Shown piece after piece: positions 13,837-21,937 of a DNA stretch of 37,043 nucleotides. Under the pieces are notes generated by a model. It saw nothing but the letters and a program-made list of their open reading frames with translations. It was not told the DNA's origin and did no database searches. The stretch is from Acidaminobacter sp. (GTDB lineage Bacteria; Bacillota; Clostridia; Peptostreptococcales; Acidaminobacteraceae). Both the position numbers and the translations under genes were made by a program. The stretch's first letter is position 1. Every line of letters starts with the position of its first letter. Where the stretch lies: assembly GCF_030247605.1 (NCBI RefSeq), contig NZ_JAOTSB010000028.1, positions 1 through 37,043 of the forward strand. The letters run 5' to 3'.

Positions 13837-14190
13837 ATGAAGAAAAATTTGAAAAAAGCCATCCGGTTTCTGATGGTGTTTTCTGCCGTCGAGGCAGGCG
13901 CGTATCTGTTCTTGTCACGCAGAACTATGGACAGCTTCAATTTTGAATTCTTTTTCTTCGTTTGGGCGTTTCTGGCCTTGATAACGCCGCTGGTGCTGTT
14001 CTTTGGGGTTGAGAGCCGCGGCAACTTTCTTGCCATGGGGCGGGTGTATGATCACAACAACGTCAACACTATGGATCAGATGGCGCCTAAGTCGGCTCTT
14101 TCGCAGGCGGCACCGCTCTTAGCGCTTCTGGGTGCTTACGCTGCGCCGTTTGTGGTGAATCTGATGCTTTACATTATCATCATGTCGTGA
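13837..14190 (+). CDS. Membrane protein (117 aa), function unknown
   Basis: Three hydrophobic segments (about residues 10-26, 38-57 and 91-115) and a basic N-terminus (MKKNLKKAIR). The segment between the second and third (SRGNFLAMGRVYDHNNVNTMDQMAPKS) is polar. ATG 13837 follows TAGGAGG. The frame is intact and codon use matches its neighbours, so it is likely real. I recognise no family. It pairs with the 87-residue gene just upstream. Confidence 0.7.
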   Translation: MKKNLKKAIRFLMVFSAVEAGAYLFLSRRTMDSFNFEFFFFVWAFLALITPLVLFFGVESRGNFLAMGRVYDHNNVNTMDQMAPKSALSQAAPLLALLGAYAAPFVVNLMLYIIIMS

Positions 14191-14219
14191 ATTTTAAGGA
14201 GGTGAGGTTGGTGGTTGAA

Positions 14220-14231
14220 TGACCATCGGCA
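14220..14231 (+). repeat. Family A 12-mer (exact copy)
   Basis: TGACCATCGGCA between the small membrane genes and the radical SAM cluster, followed by GCATCTCTTTTTTC. Confidence 0.9.
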
Positions 14232-14286
14232 GCATCTCTTTTTTCTTTTTTTGTGCCCATGGGCATCCGCAGAAAGCCCATAGCCA

Positions 14287-14316
14287 TTGGTGTCCAGCCC
14301 CCTCAAATGTTATACT
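14287..14316 (+). promoter_or_regulatory. Promoter of the radical SAM cluster
   Basis: TTGGTG (14287-14292), an 18-base spacer and TATACT (14311-14316) with an extended TG (14308-14309). Transcription would start near 14323, 20 bases before the first gene. No terminator was seen among the six downstream genes, so this may drive the whole cluster. Confidence 0.55.
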
Positions 14317-14342
14317 GTAAAAAAGGTTTACTGGAGGTCAAC

Positions 14343-15446
14343 ATGGAGCTGCGCGTGCTGGGGCCGGGCGAAACTGGCGACTATATAAAGTTTGTGAAGC
14401 AGCTGAATAAAATGGATCCCCTGAGAAGGGACATCATGAGCACGACCCTGGAGACGATTCTGTCTGGCAAGGGCGTCATGGCAAAGTCGGCGTTTCTTGA
14501 ACCGGTGCTGGTCGTGGATGGGGGGAGACCTGTGGCAGCTTGCGTTTTTGCCCAGGTGGACCGCATGGCCGAAGTCCTTCAGCTGGCGTGCTTTGAAGCT
14601 CTGGAGGGTCAGGAAGAGGCTGTCGCTCTGCTGGTGGCCCGCGGGCGGACACTTGCCCGGGAACGAGGCGCGGAAAAGCTCCTGGTTGGTCTCAATTTCC
14701 ACGTGAACTACGGTCTTGGGATTCTGGCGGATCACTTTGATGAGGTGCCGACTTTTGGCAGCGCCTATCACCCGGCTTACATAAAAAATTATTTTGAGGG
14801 GATCGCCACTGAGACGGTCTCTATGCTGACTTATGAGGTGAATCTTGAATCCTTTGAGGTGCCGGTGTCAGACCGCCTGATGCGCAGGATTTCCAAGGGC
14901 TATAGGGTCGAGCCTGCGGATTTTAAGCATTTGGAACGAACCGCGCAGATTTATACGGAAATCAATAATGCGGCTTTTGGGGCGCATCGGTTTTATTACC
15001 AGCGGCGCATTGATGAGGATTTGGAGCTGTTCAGGGAGTTTAAGGCTTTCCTGAAGCCTGAGAATCTTTTGTTTTTGTATTTTGGGGAAGACCCGGTGGG
15101 GTTTATGCTCTGGTATCCTGACTTTAATCAGCTGATGAGGCCGGGGGAGACTATTGGCCTAAAAACCTGGCTGAGGTGGAAGCTTTGGCCGGGGCGGATC
15201 GACACTATGAAGATCGTGGAGCTGGGCGTGATCCCGGAGCACCAGAGCCGGGGCGGCGTGGTCCGGCTCTTCGAGGCATGTCGGGAGCGGGTTCGCGGTA
15301 GGTTCAAGCGGTGCGAGGCGGGCTGGATCCTGAGCGAAAACACGGCCTCCCGGGGCTTTGGTGAGCGCTGGGCGGACCGGGAGGGGCACCATTACAAGGT
15401 GTTTCTGATAGAGGTGGAGGCGGACGGTGAGTGTGGTGGGCTATGA
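14343..15446 (+). CDS. GNAT-fold N-acyltransferase, first gene of radical SAM cluster
   Basis: A 367-residue protein that reads as a GNAT-type acyltransferase, probably two GNAT-like halves. The C-terminal half carries the acyl-CoA-binding region (MKIVELGVIPEHQSRGGVVRLFEAC, a version of the V..xxQxxGxG/A motif) and a following ENTASRGFGERWADREGHHYKVF stretch. The N-terminal half (PVLVVDGGRPVAACVFAQVD) looks like a degenerate GNAT domain. Start: ATG 14343 with TGGAGG six bases upstream; the frame extends further upstream but has no ribosome site. The stop overlaps the next start (ATGA). Substrate unknown. Its neighbours suggest it acylates an amine made by, or used in, the radical SAM pathway. 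Cytoplasmic, no membrane segment. Confidence 0.72.
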   Translation: MELRVLGPGETGDYIKFVKQLNKMDPLRRDIMSTTLETILSGKGVMAKSAFLEPVLVVDGGRPVAACVFAQVDRMAEVLQLACFEALEGQEEAVALLVARGRTLARERGAEKLLVGLNFHVNYGLGILADHFDEVPTFGSAYHPAYIKNYFEGIATETVSMLTYEVNLESFEVPVSDRLMRRISKGYRVEPADFKHLERTAQIYTEINNAAFGAHRFYYQRRIDEDLELFREFKAFLKPENLLFLYFGEDPVGFMLWYPDFNQLMRPGETIGLKTWLRWKLWPGRIDTMKIVELGVIPEHQSRGGVVRLFEACRERVRGRFKRCEAGWILSENTASRGFGERWADREGHHYKVFLIEVEADGECGGL

Positions 15447-16666
15447 CAGGGCCGGTAAAATCAAAGACCCTCAGAGTGGAAGCTGCAGCCAACCTCCCAC
15501 AAATTGAGTTCCAATGCTTCGAACGAGCTTCGGCGTTGCCGGCTGCGTGGGACGCCTGCCTGGCTGAGTGGCGGCTTGGGACGCCCGGTGGCGGAGCGAT
15601 TTATTTGGAAAAGGCATTTCTTGAGTTCCTGGAGTCGGTCAATCCCTGCGGCCAGCGCTACTGGCTTTCGGAGGACGCTGGGGTTTTGTTTGTGACGTAT
15701 GAATTGAAGCTTAATCTATTGAACTTTGCCAGGTTTGGGCGATTGGCTGTTCCTGCTGCTGTGATTGGGGTTCCGCTGTCCGTGGCGGCGCCGGGCTTCG
15801 CGACCCGGGAGCCTGAGGGACGGCTAATTATGGCACGTTGGATCCGGCGCCATTTGAAGGGTTTGACGGTGATCTTGAATGTGCCTGAAGGCGAAGGGTT
15901 TGAGCTGCCAGAGGGGCTGACCCTCTCCAGTTATGTGCTGCCGCTGAAATTTAAGGATTTTGATGCTTATGTCGCGGCTCTTCGAAGCCCTTACCGGCGC
16001 CAGGTCAAACGGGCCCTTGAGGCCTTTGATGGGGTGGAGACTATTGGTTTGGGTTTGGTGACAGACACCGGACTTGGGTTGGTGTCTGACCCCAACTTCA
16101 ACTCAGTGCCTGTCACCAACTTCAACTCGGTGACTGACCCCAACTTGAATCCGGTGCCAGAGCTGAATGTTGTTAATCAGCTTGAATCCAAGTCCTGCCA
16201 AGCCTTTGAGCCGGATCTCTATCCGCTCTATGTGGACGTCTTCAACCATTCCAAAGACCAGCTTGAAAAGCTGGAACCCGCCTATTTCGAACAGTTCCCG
16301 GGCCGCACGTTTAAATTTGCCCACAACAGCCGTCCCCTGGCTTTCGTCCAAACCTTGGATGAGCTTACACCTGCGGGGATCCTCCGGCATTTTGTCCTGG
16401 GGGGCTTTGACCGGTCTCAGCTCCAGAAATTTGATCTTTACCGCAATCTCCTTCTCCAACTCATCCGAGAAGCTATTGACGATGGCTGCACAGCCATCAA
16501 CCTCGGCCAGACCGCTGCGGAGAGCAAGTCGAAAACCGGGGCGTTGGAGCAGCTGAAGTACCTCTACGTCGCCCACTCCAATCCAATCATGCATAAGCTG
16601 CTGGGAACCTTAGTCAAACATTTTTCGTATCAGCGATACAGGACGAAGCATCATGTTTTTAAGTGA
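15443..16666 (+). CDS. FemAB/Acetyltransf_6-like acyl- or aminoacyl-transferase
   Basis: A 407-residue protein resembling the GNAT-fold FemAB and BioF2-like group that moves acyl or aminoacyl groups onto amines. Recognisable parts: YVAALRSPYRRQVKRALEAF (about 173-193), the central FKFAHNSRPLAFVQTL strand pair, and the C-terminal DGCTAINLGQTAAESKSKTGA and LYVAHSNPIMHKLL segments. ATG 15443 overlaps the preceding stop, so translation is coupled. Residues about 202-242 (GLVTDTGLGLVSDPNFN...) are a translated family B repeat inserted in frame between the two halves. The sense strand goes from G-rich before the insert to C-rich after it. Substrate unknown. Confidence 0.7.
   Translation: MTGPVKSKTLRVEAAANLPQIEFQCFERASALPAAWDACLAEWRLGTPGGGAIYLEKAFLEFLESVNPCGQRYWLSEDAGVLFVTYELKLNLLNFARFGRLAVPAAVIGVPLSVAAPGFATREPEGRLIMARWIRRHLKGLTVILNVPEGEGFELPEGLTLSSYVLPLKFKDFDAYVAALRSPYRRQVKRALEAFDGVETIGLGLVTDTGLGLVSDPNFNSVPVTNFNSVTDPNLNPVPELNVVNQLESKSCQAFEPDLYPLYVDVFNHSKDQLEKLEPAYFEQFPGRTFKFAHNSRPLAFVQTLDELTPAGILRHFVLGGFDRSQLQKFDLYRNLLLQLIREAIDDGCTAINLGQTAAESKSKTGALEQLKYLYVAHSNPIMHKLLGTLVKHFSYQRYRTKHHVFK
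16048..16165. repeat. Family B element inside a coding sequence
   Basis: Modules in order: GGTGACAGACACC, GGTGTCTGACCCC, GTGCCTGTCACC, GGTGACTGACCCC, GGTGCCAGAGCTGAA. The last is the inverted AGCTCTGGCACC end. The insert keeps the frame open and adds about 40 residues rich in Asn, Asp, Val, Thr and Pro. Confidence 0.9.
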
Positions 16667-16701
16667 GGACACGGTCTTTATACCAGGTTTGGGGGTGTCA
16701 C

Positions 16702-18006
16702 ATGCGAATCCTACTCATAAAGTGCCATGGCAGGTCGCTGATGACGCGCCTCAGGCCCATCGTCACAGAGCCCCTGGAGCTGGAGATGATCGCGGCGGTG
16801 CTGGGCGGCTTCTCCGAAAGCGGACTGACCTGCAGAATTTACGATCCCTGGCTCGAGGGCGGCAGTACGAAGCGAATAATGGATCAGGAAAAGCCTGACA
16901 TACTGATGCTCAGCGGGTATGTGACCGCGGTTGAGGAGATCATAAGTCTGGCAGACCATGCGAAAGCACTCAGCAAAGACGTGGCCGTCTGGGTCGGCGG
17001 TGTTCACGCTGAAGGGTGTCCGGAGGACTTTTTCGTACCCTCCGTTGACGCCGTGTTTTACGCGAATGCCCTTTGGGGACTGTCTGCTCTTCTAAAGGCA
17101 CATTTTGAGCAGGGGATGGATTTCCCTTATCTATACGAAACCACGCCGGGACTGGCCTTTAAGAACCTCCGGGGAGAGTGGGGGAGGACGGAACCATCGG
17201 CAGAAGGAAAGGCTTTTGAGTTACCGAAGCCGGACCGCAGGTATTTCGAGGCGCACAAACACAAAATCCGGTACGTGGCGCAGCGGGAAGTCGCGCTGCT
17301 GAAGACGGCGCTGTCCTGCCCGCACCAGTGCGAGTTTTGCTATTGCCGGCTGCTGAACGGTGGCGAGTACCGGGAGCGGCCCATGGAAGACGTCCTACAA
17401 GAGCTGCGCGGCATCAACGCCGACACCATCTGGATCGTGGACGACTGCTTTCTGACGACAGCCGAGCGGGCGGAGGCGTGGATTGAGGCGCTGGAAGGCT
17501 TGGCGGATGAGGGCATTAGGAAGAGGTTTATAGCCTATGCCAGGGCGGATTCCGTGGTGCGGCTGCAGAACTACGTGTCCAGGCTGAGGGCACTGGGATT
17601 CGAGGAGTGGATCGTGGGCCTGGAGGCAGTTGAAGATGCCCAGCTGCGGCAGCTCGGGAAGGGCCTTGAGGCGGAAGACAACGCCGGGGCAGTGTCGATT
17701 ATTCGAGAGGCCGGGGCCAGGCTGACGGCGCTCTTTTTGGTCTCTCCGGACGACAGCGCCGCGGATTTCAGGCGACTCGAAGCGTGGATCAAATCCCACG
17801 GGGTGCGGCGCTACACCGTATCAATACTGACGCCGCTGAAGGGGACGACGGTTTATAATCAGTATGCGGAGCGAATGAAGGATCCACGGCTGGCGCGGCC
17901 GGCTCGGTTTGATTTTCTTCATTTAGTCATGCGGCCGACCCGGATGCCCGCCTGGCTGTTTTATCTGAGGTTTTGGTGGTTGTCTTTGGGTGCACGGTTG
18001 AAGTGA
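16702..18006 (+). CDS. Radical SAM protein with cobalamin-binding-like N-terminal domain (cluster member 1)
   Basis: A 434-residue radical SAM enzyme. Residues 1-135 form a Rossmann-like domain of the B12-binding type (RILLIKCHG; LELEMIAAVLGG; DILMLSGY; VWVGGVHAEGCPEDF) without the DxHxxG motif. The radical SAM barrel follows, with the [4Fe-4S] ligands C206, C210 and C213 in SCPHQCEFCYC, then GGEYRERPMEDV and the IAYARAD and GLEAVED strands. Start: ATG 16702 after GGGGGTG. A family A repeat is read in frame at TEPSAEG (residues 163-169), in the linker between domains. The C-terminal WLFYLRFWWLSLGARLK is strongly hydrophobic and amphipathic, suggesting membrane association. Together with paralogues at 18089 and 21938 it forms a tandem family. 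Reaction unknown. Confidence 0.85.
   Translation: MRILLIKCHGRSLMTRLRPIVTEPLELEMIAAVLGGFSESGLTCRIYDPWLEGGSTKRIMDQEKPDILMLSGYVTAVEEIISLADHAKALSKDVAVWVGGVHAEGCPEDFFVPSVDAVFYANALWGLSALLKAHFEQGMDFPYLYETTPGLAFKNLRGEWGRTEPSAEGKAFELPKPDRRYFEAHKHKIRYVAQREVALLKTALSCPHQCEFCYCRLLNGGEYRERPMEDVLQELRGINADTIWIVDDCFLTTAERAEAWIEALEGLADEGIRKRFIAYARADSVVRLQNYVSRLRALGFEEWIVGLEAVEDAQLRQLGKGLEAEDNAGAVSIIREAGARLTALFLVSPDDSAADFRRLEAWIKSHGVRRYTVSILTPLKGTTVYNQYAERMKDPRLARPARFDFLHLVMRPTRMPAWLFYLRFWWLSLGARLK
17191..17202 (+). repeat. Family A copy inside radical SAM gene (GAACCATCGGCA)
   Basis: Read as Glu-Pro-Ser-Ala. With the canonical TGA this frame would hit a stop codon. The GA-for-TG change avoids it, exactly as at 20372. 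Confidence 0.75.
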
Positions 18007-18030
18007 GGAAATCGGCAATGTCTGAAATAT

Positions 18031-18057
18031 GAAACTTGGTGTCTGACACCGAGTTTC
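18031..18057. repeat. Family B palindrome (27 bp) between genes
   Basis: GAAACTTGGTGTC, a central T, and GACACCGAGTTTC: 13-base arms with one mismatched pair, in the 82-base gap before the methyltransferase-radical SAM fusion. A partial second ACACCGAGTTTC follows. Confidence 0.9.
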
Positions 18058-18088
18058 ACACCGAGTTTCTCGTTTGGAGGTGGCGTTC

Positions 18089-20296
18089 ATGAGTGTGGTT
18101 TGGGACTTTTGGTCTAATTTTTATGAGCGCCTGTGGGTTCAAAAGGTGTCCCTGGGTCCGACCCGGCGGGCGGTGGCGGCGAAACTGGCGGGTCGTCTGA
18201 GGGCGGATTCCAGGGTGCTGGATGTGGGCTGCGGCATTGGCGAGCTGCTTGGAGAACTGGCACTGGAGGCTGGAGTGGCCCAAAAGACTAGTGCTGCTGC
18301 CGATGGTCGTGAGGCCACCATCGGCCAATTCACTGGCATTGATGCCTCACCGGGCATGATCGCGAAGGCGCGGCGCCGGCACCCTGAGCTGACTTTCGAA
18401 GTTCGGGACGCGTCGGCGCTGCGGGGACTGGTTTTGAACGCTCACGAACGCGAAAAGTTCGATGTGGTCCTGTGCACCCATTCGCTGCCGTACTATGCGG
18501 ATCCGGCGAAGGTGCTGGCGGACATGGCGGCGATCATGGCGCCCGATGGCGTGCTGGTACTGGCGCAGGCATCGGCGAATTCGACGTACGACGCGGCGGT
18601 GCTGTCCCTGGTGAAGCTGACGACCGGGACGGCGAGCTATTATAGTGTGGATGCCCTGAAGCAGATGGCGGCGGGTTTTTTTGTCGTGGAGTCGGTGGAA
18701 AAGGTGAAAACGGCGTGGTTCATGCCGTCGATTATATTGATGGTGCTGCGTTTGAAAGCTGGGGAGGCGCCGAATTTGGGAAATATTCCGGGAAATGCTC
18801 TGGCACCAAATCAAATTGAGTGTCTGACACCAAACTCAAACGAGTGTCTGACACCGAAATCAAACCAGGGACAGACACCTAATATAACAACTAATTTATA
18901 CCGGGAATACGGACGCGATTTTAAAAGCACAAACCCCCTCAAAATCCTGCTTCTGCGGGTGATGCCGGATCCTGAAACCATAGGCCTCCAGCATGTTATG
19001 GTTTGTGAGCCACTGGAACTGGAATACCTGGCTGCCAACCTTGGCGCGGACGGGCATGACACGCTGGTTGTCGACATGATCCTGGAGCACCGGCCGCTGG
19101 AAGCCTTCCTGAAAGAGTTCCAGCCGGAGGTCGTTCTCATGAGCGGCTACATTACCCATGTGGGCACCTTAAAGGACACCGCGCGAGCCATTAAAGCCTG
19201 GAATCCGGAAACGCTCATCGGTGTTGGAGGTGTCCATGCGGAGGTGGTGCCGGAGGACTTTCTGACAGAGCAAAGCGAGACACCAGTCTTCGACCGCGTC
19301 TTCACGAAAAAGAAGAAACTGGGTGTCAGACACCCAGTTTCATCCTTAGATGCCGTCCAGGAAGCCCGGGTCTGGCTGGGCGCGGCCCAGGAAACCGCAG
19401 CAAGCCAAGGGCTCCTGCCTCCGGACCGCAGCAGCACCGCCCGCTACCGGGACAAATACTACTACATGTTCCACAACCCCTGCGCCCTCATCAAAACCTC
19501 CTACGGCTGCCCCTACGACTGCAGCTTCTGCTTCTGCCGGGAGATCACCGGCGGCGTTTACAGCGAGCGGCCCATCCGCGACGTCATTGAGGAACTGAAA
19601 ACCATCCCTGAGGAAGAGGTCTACATTGTGGATGACGACTTCCTGGTATCGGCAGAAAGGGTTAAAAACTTCTGCGACGAGCTGGACGCCGCCAACCTAA
19701 ACAAGAAATTCCTGATCTACGGCCGGGCAGACTTTGTCGCCCGCAACGAGCACATTATAGAGCGCTTCAAAAAATCCGGTCTGAGGGCCGTGATCATAGG
19801 CCTCGAATCCGTGCGGGCCCAGGACCTGACCACCTACAGCAAGCGCACCAGCCTTGAGGAAAATGAAAAAGCCGCTGCCATTCTGAGGCGCCATGGAGTC
19901 GAGCTCTACGGCACGCTGATTCTAGGCATGGACTTCGACAAAGAGGACTTCAACACCCTGAACCGCTGGCTGAAAGCCAACCGCGTCCACTTTGTCAACC
20001 TCCAGCCTCTGACGCCTCTGCCGGGTACCGCGATCTTCGACGACTACAAAGACCAGCTCCTAGTCCCACGGGAGGACTATCCAAAATGGGATTTGGCCCA
20101 CCTGGTTCTAAAACCCCAAAAACTCAGCGTCCGCGGCTTCTATTGGGAGATGCTGAAGCTCTATCATAAGCGCGTGGCCAGCCCTGCCCATGTGGTCGAG
20201 CTGATCCGCCGCTATGGTCTGATGCCGGTGATAAGGCTTTCCACAGGCTCGGCGCGGGTGAGCCTTCAATATCTGAAGAAAATTCGCCAGGGCTAA
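18089..20296 (+). CDS. Methyltransferase fused to B12-binding-like radical SAM protein (cluster member 2)
   Basis: A 735-residue fusion. Residues 1-225 are a class I SAM-dependent methyltransferase (motif I VLDVGCGIGELLG at about 43-55; GIDASPGMIAKARRR; VVLCTHSLPYYADP). Residues 283-410 are a B12-binding-like domain (PLKILLLRVMP; LELEYLAANLGADGH; VGGVHAEVVPEDF). The radical SAM barrel has ligands C474, C478 and C481 (GCPYDCSFCFC). Three repeats are read in frame: an inverted family A pair between methyltransferase motifs I and II (residues 70-80), a family B element forming the inter-domain linker (about 236-266) and a family B palindrome (LGVRHP, 411-416). ATG 18089 follows TTGGAGG. The linker strongly suggests two once-separate genes joined through a repeat. 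Substrate unknown. The C-terminal ~60 residues are basic and amphipathic. Confidence 0.85.
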   Translation: MSVVWDFWSNFYERLWVQKVSLGPTRRAVAAKLAGRLRADSRVLDVGCGIGELLGELALEAGVAQKTSAAADGREATIGQFTGIDASPGMIAKARRRHPELTFEVRDASALRGLVLNAHEREKFDVVLCTHSLPYYADPAKVLADMAAIMAPDGVLVLAQASANSTYDAAVLSLVKLTTGTASYYSVDALKQMAAGFFVVESVEKVKTAWFMPSIILMVLRLKAGEAPNLGNIPGNALAPNQIECLTPNSNECLTPKSNQGQTPNITTNLYREYGRDFKSTNPLKILLLRVMPDPETIGLQHVMVCEPLELEYLAANLGADGHDTLVVDMILEHRPLEAFLKEFQPEVVLMSGYITHVGTLKDTARAIKAWNPETLIGVGGVHAEVVPEDFLTEQSETPVFDRVFTKKKKLGVRHPVSSLDAVQEARVWLGAAQETAASQGLLPPDRSSTARYRDKYYYMFHNPCALIKTSYGCPYDCSFCFCREITGGVYSERPIRDVIEELKTIPEEEVYIVDDDFLVSAERVKNFCDELDAANLNKKFLIYGRADFVARNEHIIERFKKSGLRAVIIGLESVRAQDLTTYSKRTSLEENEKAAAILRRHGVELYGTLILGMDFDKEDFNTLNRWLKANRVHFVNLQPLTPLPGTAIFDDYKDQLLVPREDYPKWDLAHLVLKPQKLSVRGFYWEMLKLYHKRVASPAHVVELIRRYGLMPVIRLSTGSARVSLQYLKKIRQG
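18298..18326. repeat. Inverted family A pair inside methyltransferase domain
   Basis: TGCCGATGGTCG (18298-18309) and CCACCATCGGCC (18315-18326) are back to back with five bases between them. The translation is ADGREATIG, placed between motif I and the Asp-containing motif II, a loop position. Confidence 0.8.
18797..18880. repeat. Family B element forming a protein linker
   Basis: It opens with ATGCTCTGGCACCAAATCAA, followed by GAGTGTCTGACACCAAACTC, GAGTGTCTGACACCGAAATC and AGGGACAGACACC. It is read as ECLTPN-type repeats between the methyltransferase and B12-like domains. Confidence 0.9.
19315..19341. repeat. Family B palindrome (27 bp, perfect) inside radical SAM gene
   Basis: GAAACTGGGTGTC, a central A, and GACACCCAGTTTC, with both 13-base arms perfectly complementary. 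It is read as KLGVRHPVS in the linker between the B12-like and radical SAM domains. Confidence 0.92.
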
Positions 20297-20347
20297 CCGC
20301 TTCCGAGGCGTATAACCAAAGATAAGAACCGAAAGGAGCACACCACC

Positions 20348-21847
20348 ATGGAGAAGAGGATGGCGGACGGGGAACCATCGGCAGATGCACTTAACGTACT
20401 GGAATCACCGAAAAAGAAGAAGGTCCTGCTGATCCAGTCGTCGCCCTACGCGGGCAGCGGGCAAAATAAAAAGCCCATCAAGAAGGGCCGGCTCTACTTC
20501 GTGGGCCTGGGCCTGCCGCTGCTGGCGGCGCTGACGCCGCCCGACTGGGAGGTGGAGATCATCCTGGAGACGATCGAGGAGATCCCCTGGGACACCGACG
20601 CGGCGCTGATTGGGATTGGCAGCATGGGCCACGCGGTGGTGCGGACGCTGGATATTGCGCGAGAATTCCGGGCCCGGGGCAAGACCGTGGTCCTGGGCGG
20701 CTACATGGTGAGTCTGATGCCCGAGGAGGCCGGGAAGCACGCGGACGCGGTGGTGGTGGGCGACGCTGAGGACTTGTGGCCTCAGGTCATCCGGGATTTT
20801 GAGGCGGGGGCCCTGAAGCCGCTTTACAGGGCGACGGATACAGCGACTGGTTCAAAGACGGCTTTAACCCGTGGTCCCGTTTCCGCCCCCCACGCCAATG
20901 CTGAGAAGGCGGGGGAACCGACACCGACACCTCCTGACAACCTCTACCACACGCCGCTCCCGAGGTTCGACCTGATTGTGAACAAGCGCATTGGCGACTT
21001 CCTGCCGGTCCAGGCGGGCCGGGGCTGCCCCAACACCTGCAGCTTCTGCTCGGTGTACTGCCTCTACCGGGGGCGCTACCTGAAGCGGCCTCTGGAGGAA
21101 GTACTGCGGGACGTACGCCAGGTGCGGGATCTTGGCTTTAAGAAGTTCCTGCTTCTGGACGACAACATAGGCGCGGACCGCAGGTATCTGCTGGCACTGT
21201 GCGAGGGGCTAAGGCCTCTTGGGATGCAGTGGCTGTCCCAGTGTGACATTTCCGTGGGGCGGGATCCGGAGCTGCTGGAGGCTATGGCCGGGGCGGGGTG
21301 CATTGCCCTGAGCTTTGGGCTGGAAAGCCTCTCGGAGCAGAGCCTTCAGGGGATGGACAAGGCCTGGGCGGTACCGGCGGATTATCCGGCGCTGTTGGCG
21401 GCGGTGCGCCGGGCGGGGATCGACCTGTCCACGGAGATGGTGGTGGGCGGCGAAGGGGACACGCTTGAGTCCATTCGGGCGACGGCGCGGTTCATTGAGG
21501 AGAACCGGATTGTGGTGCCGCGGTTCTACATTTTGACGCCGATTCCCGGGACGGATTATTTTGAGACGATGCAGCGCGAGGGCCGGATTGTGAACTCGGA
21601 TATTTACGCTTATAACGGCAGCGAGGCCGTGCATCAGCCCCGGCATATGAGCCCGGAGGCGCTGACGGCGGCGTACTGGTCGCTGTATGAAGAGGTGTTT
21701 TCGTTTCGCAGCATTGTGCGCCGCTCGCTGCTTCGGCGGGAGGTCCTGGGTTCGCCGGGGGCGCTGGGACGGGCGCTGTTTTATCTGGGTGTGAATCTTT
21801 ATTACCGACGGCAGATCCGGCAGCGGATTACGCCCAATATTATTTGA
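20348..21847 (+). CDS. B12-binding-like radical SAM protein (cluster member 3, divergent)
   Basis: A 499-residue radical SAM protein. After a short extension containing an in-frame family A repeat (GEPSADA, residues 8-14), residues 25-160 form the B12-binding-like domain (KVLLIQSSPY; GLGLPLLAALTPPDWEVEII; TVVLGGYMVSLMPEEA; AVVVGDAEDLW). The DxHxxG motif is absent. The barrel has ligands C227, C231 and C234 (GRGCPNTCSFCSVYC), then RPLEEVLRDV, FLLLDDNIGAD, SFGLESLSE and EMVVGGEGDT. This style resembles the BchE/HpnJ-type group more than the other three proteins here. ATG 20348 follows AAAGGAG. Residues about 163-200 are a Pro/Thr-rich linker. Product and substrate unknown. Confidence 0.85.
   Translation: MEKRMADGEPSADALNVLESPKKKKVLLIQSSPYAGSGQNKKPIKKGRLYFVGLGLPLLAALTPPDWEVEIILETIEEIPWDTDAALIGIGSMGHAVVRTLDIAREFRARGKTVVLGGYMVSLMPEEAGKHADAVVVGDAEDLWPQVIRDFEAGALKPLYRATDTATGSKTALTRGPVSAPHANAEKAGEPTPTPPDNLYHTPLPRFDLIVNKRIGDFLPVQAGRGCPNTCSFCSVYCLYRGRYLKRPLEEVLRDVRQVRDLGFKKFLLLDDNIGADRRYLLALCEGLRPLGMQWLSQCDISVGRDPELLEAMAGAGCIALSFGLESLSEQSLQGMDKAWAVPADYPALLAAVRRAGIDLSTEMVVGGEGDTLESIRATARFIEENRIVVPRFYILTPIPGTDYFETMQREGRIVNSDIYAYNGSEAVHQPRHMSPEALTAAYWSLYEEVFSFRSIVRRSLLRREVLGSPGALGRALFYLGVNLYYRRQIRQRITPNII
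20372..20383 (+). repeat. Family A copy near start of radical SAM gene (GAACCATCGGCA)
   Basis: Read as Glu-Pro-Ser-Ala in the N-terminal extension. It is the same stop-avoiding variant and the same frame as at 17191. Confidence 0.75.
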
Positions 21848-21852
21848 GTTTC

Positions 21853-21882
21853 AGCCGATGGTCCCTCAACCCACCATCGGCA
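21853..21882. repeat. Divergent family A pair between genes
   Basis: AGCCGATGGTCC (21853-21864) and CCACCATCGGCA (21871-21882) form a 9-base stem with a loop of about nine bases just after the stop of cluster member 3. No T-tract follows, so it is unlikely to end the transcript. Confidence 0.75.
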
Positions 21883-21937
21883 TAAGCACTGGGTTTAGTA
21901 TTTGAGTTACATTTAGGACGATGAGGGAGGGTCTGTG

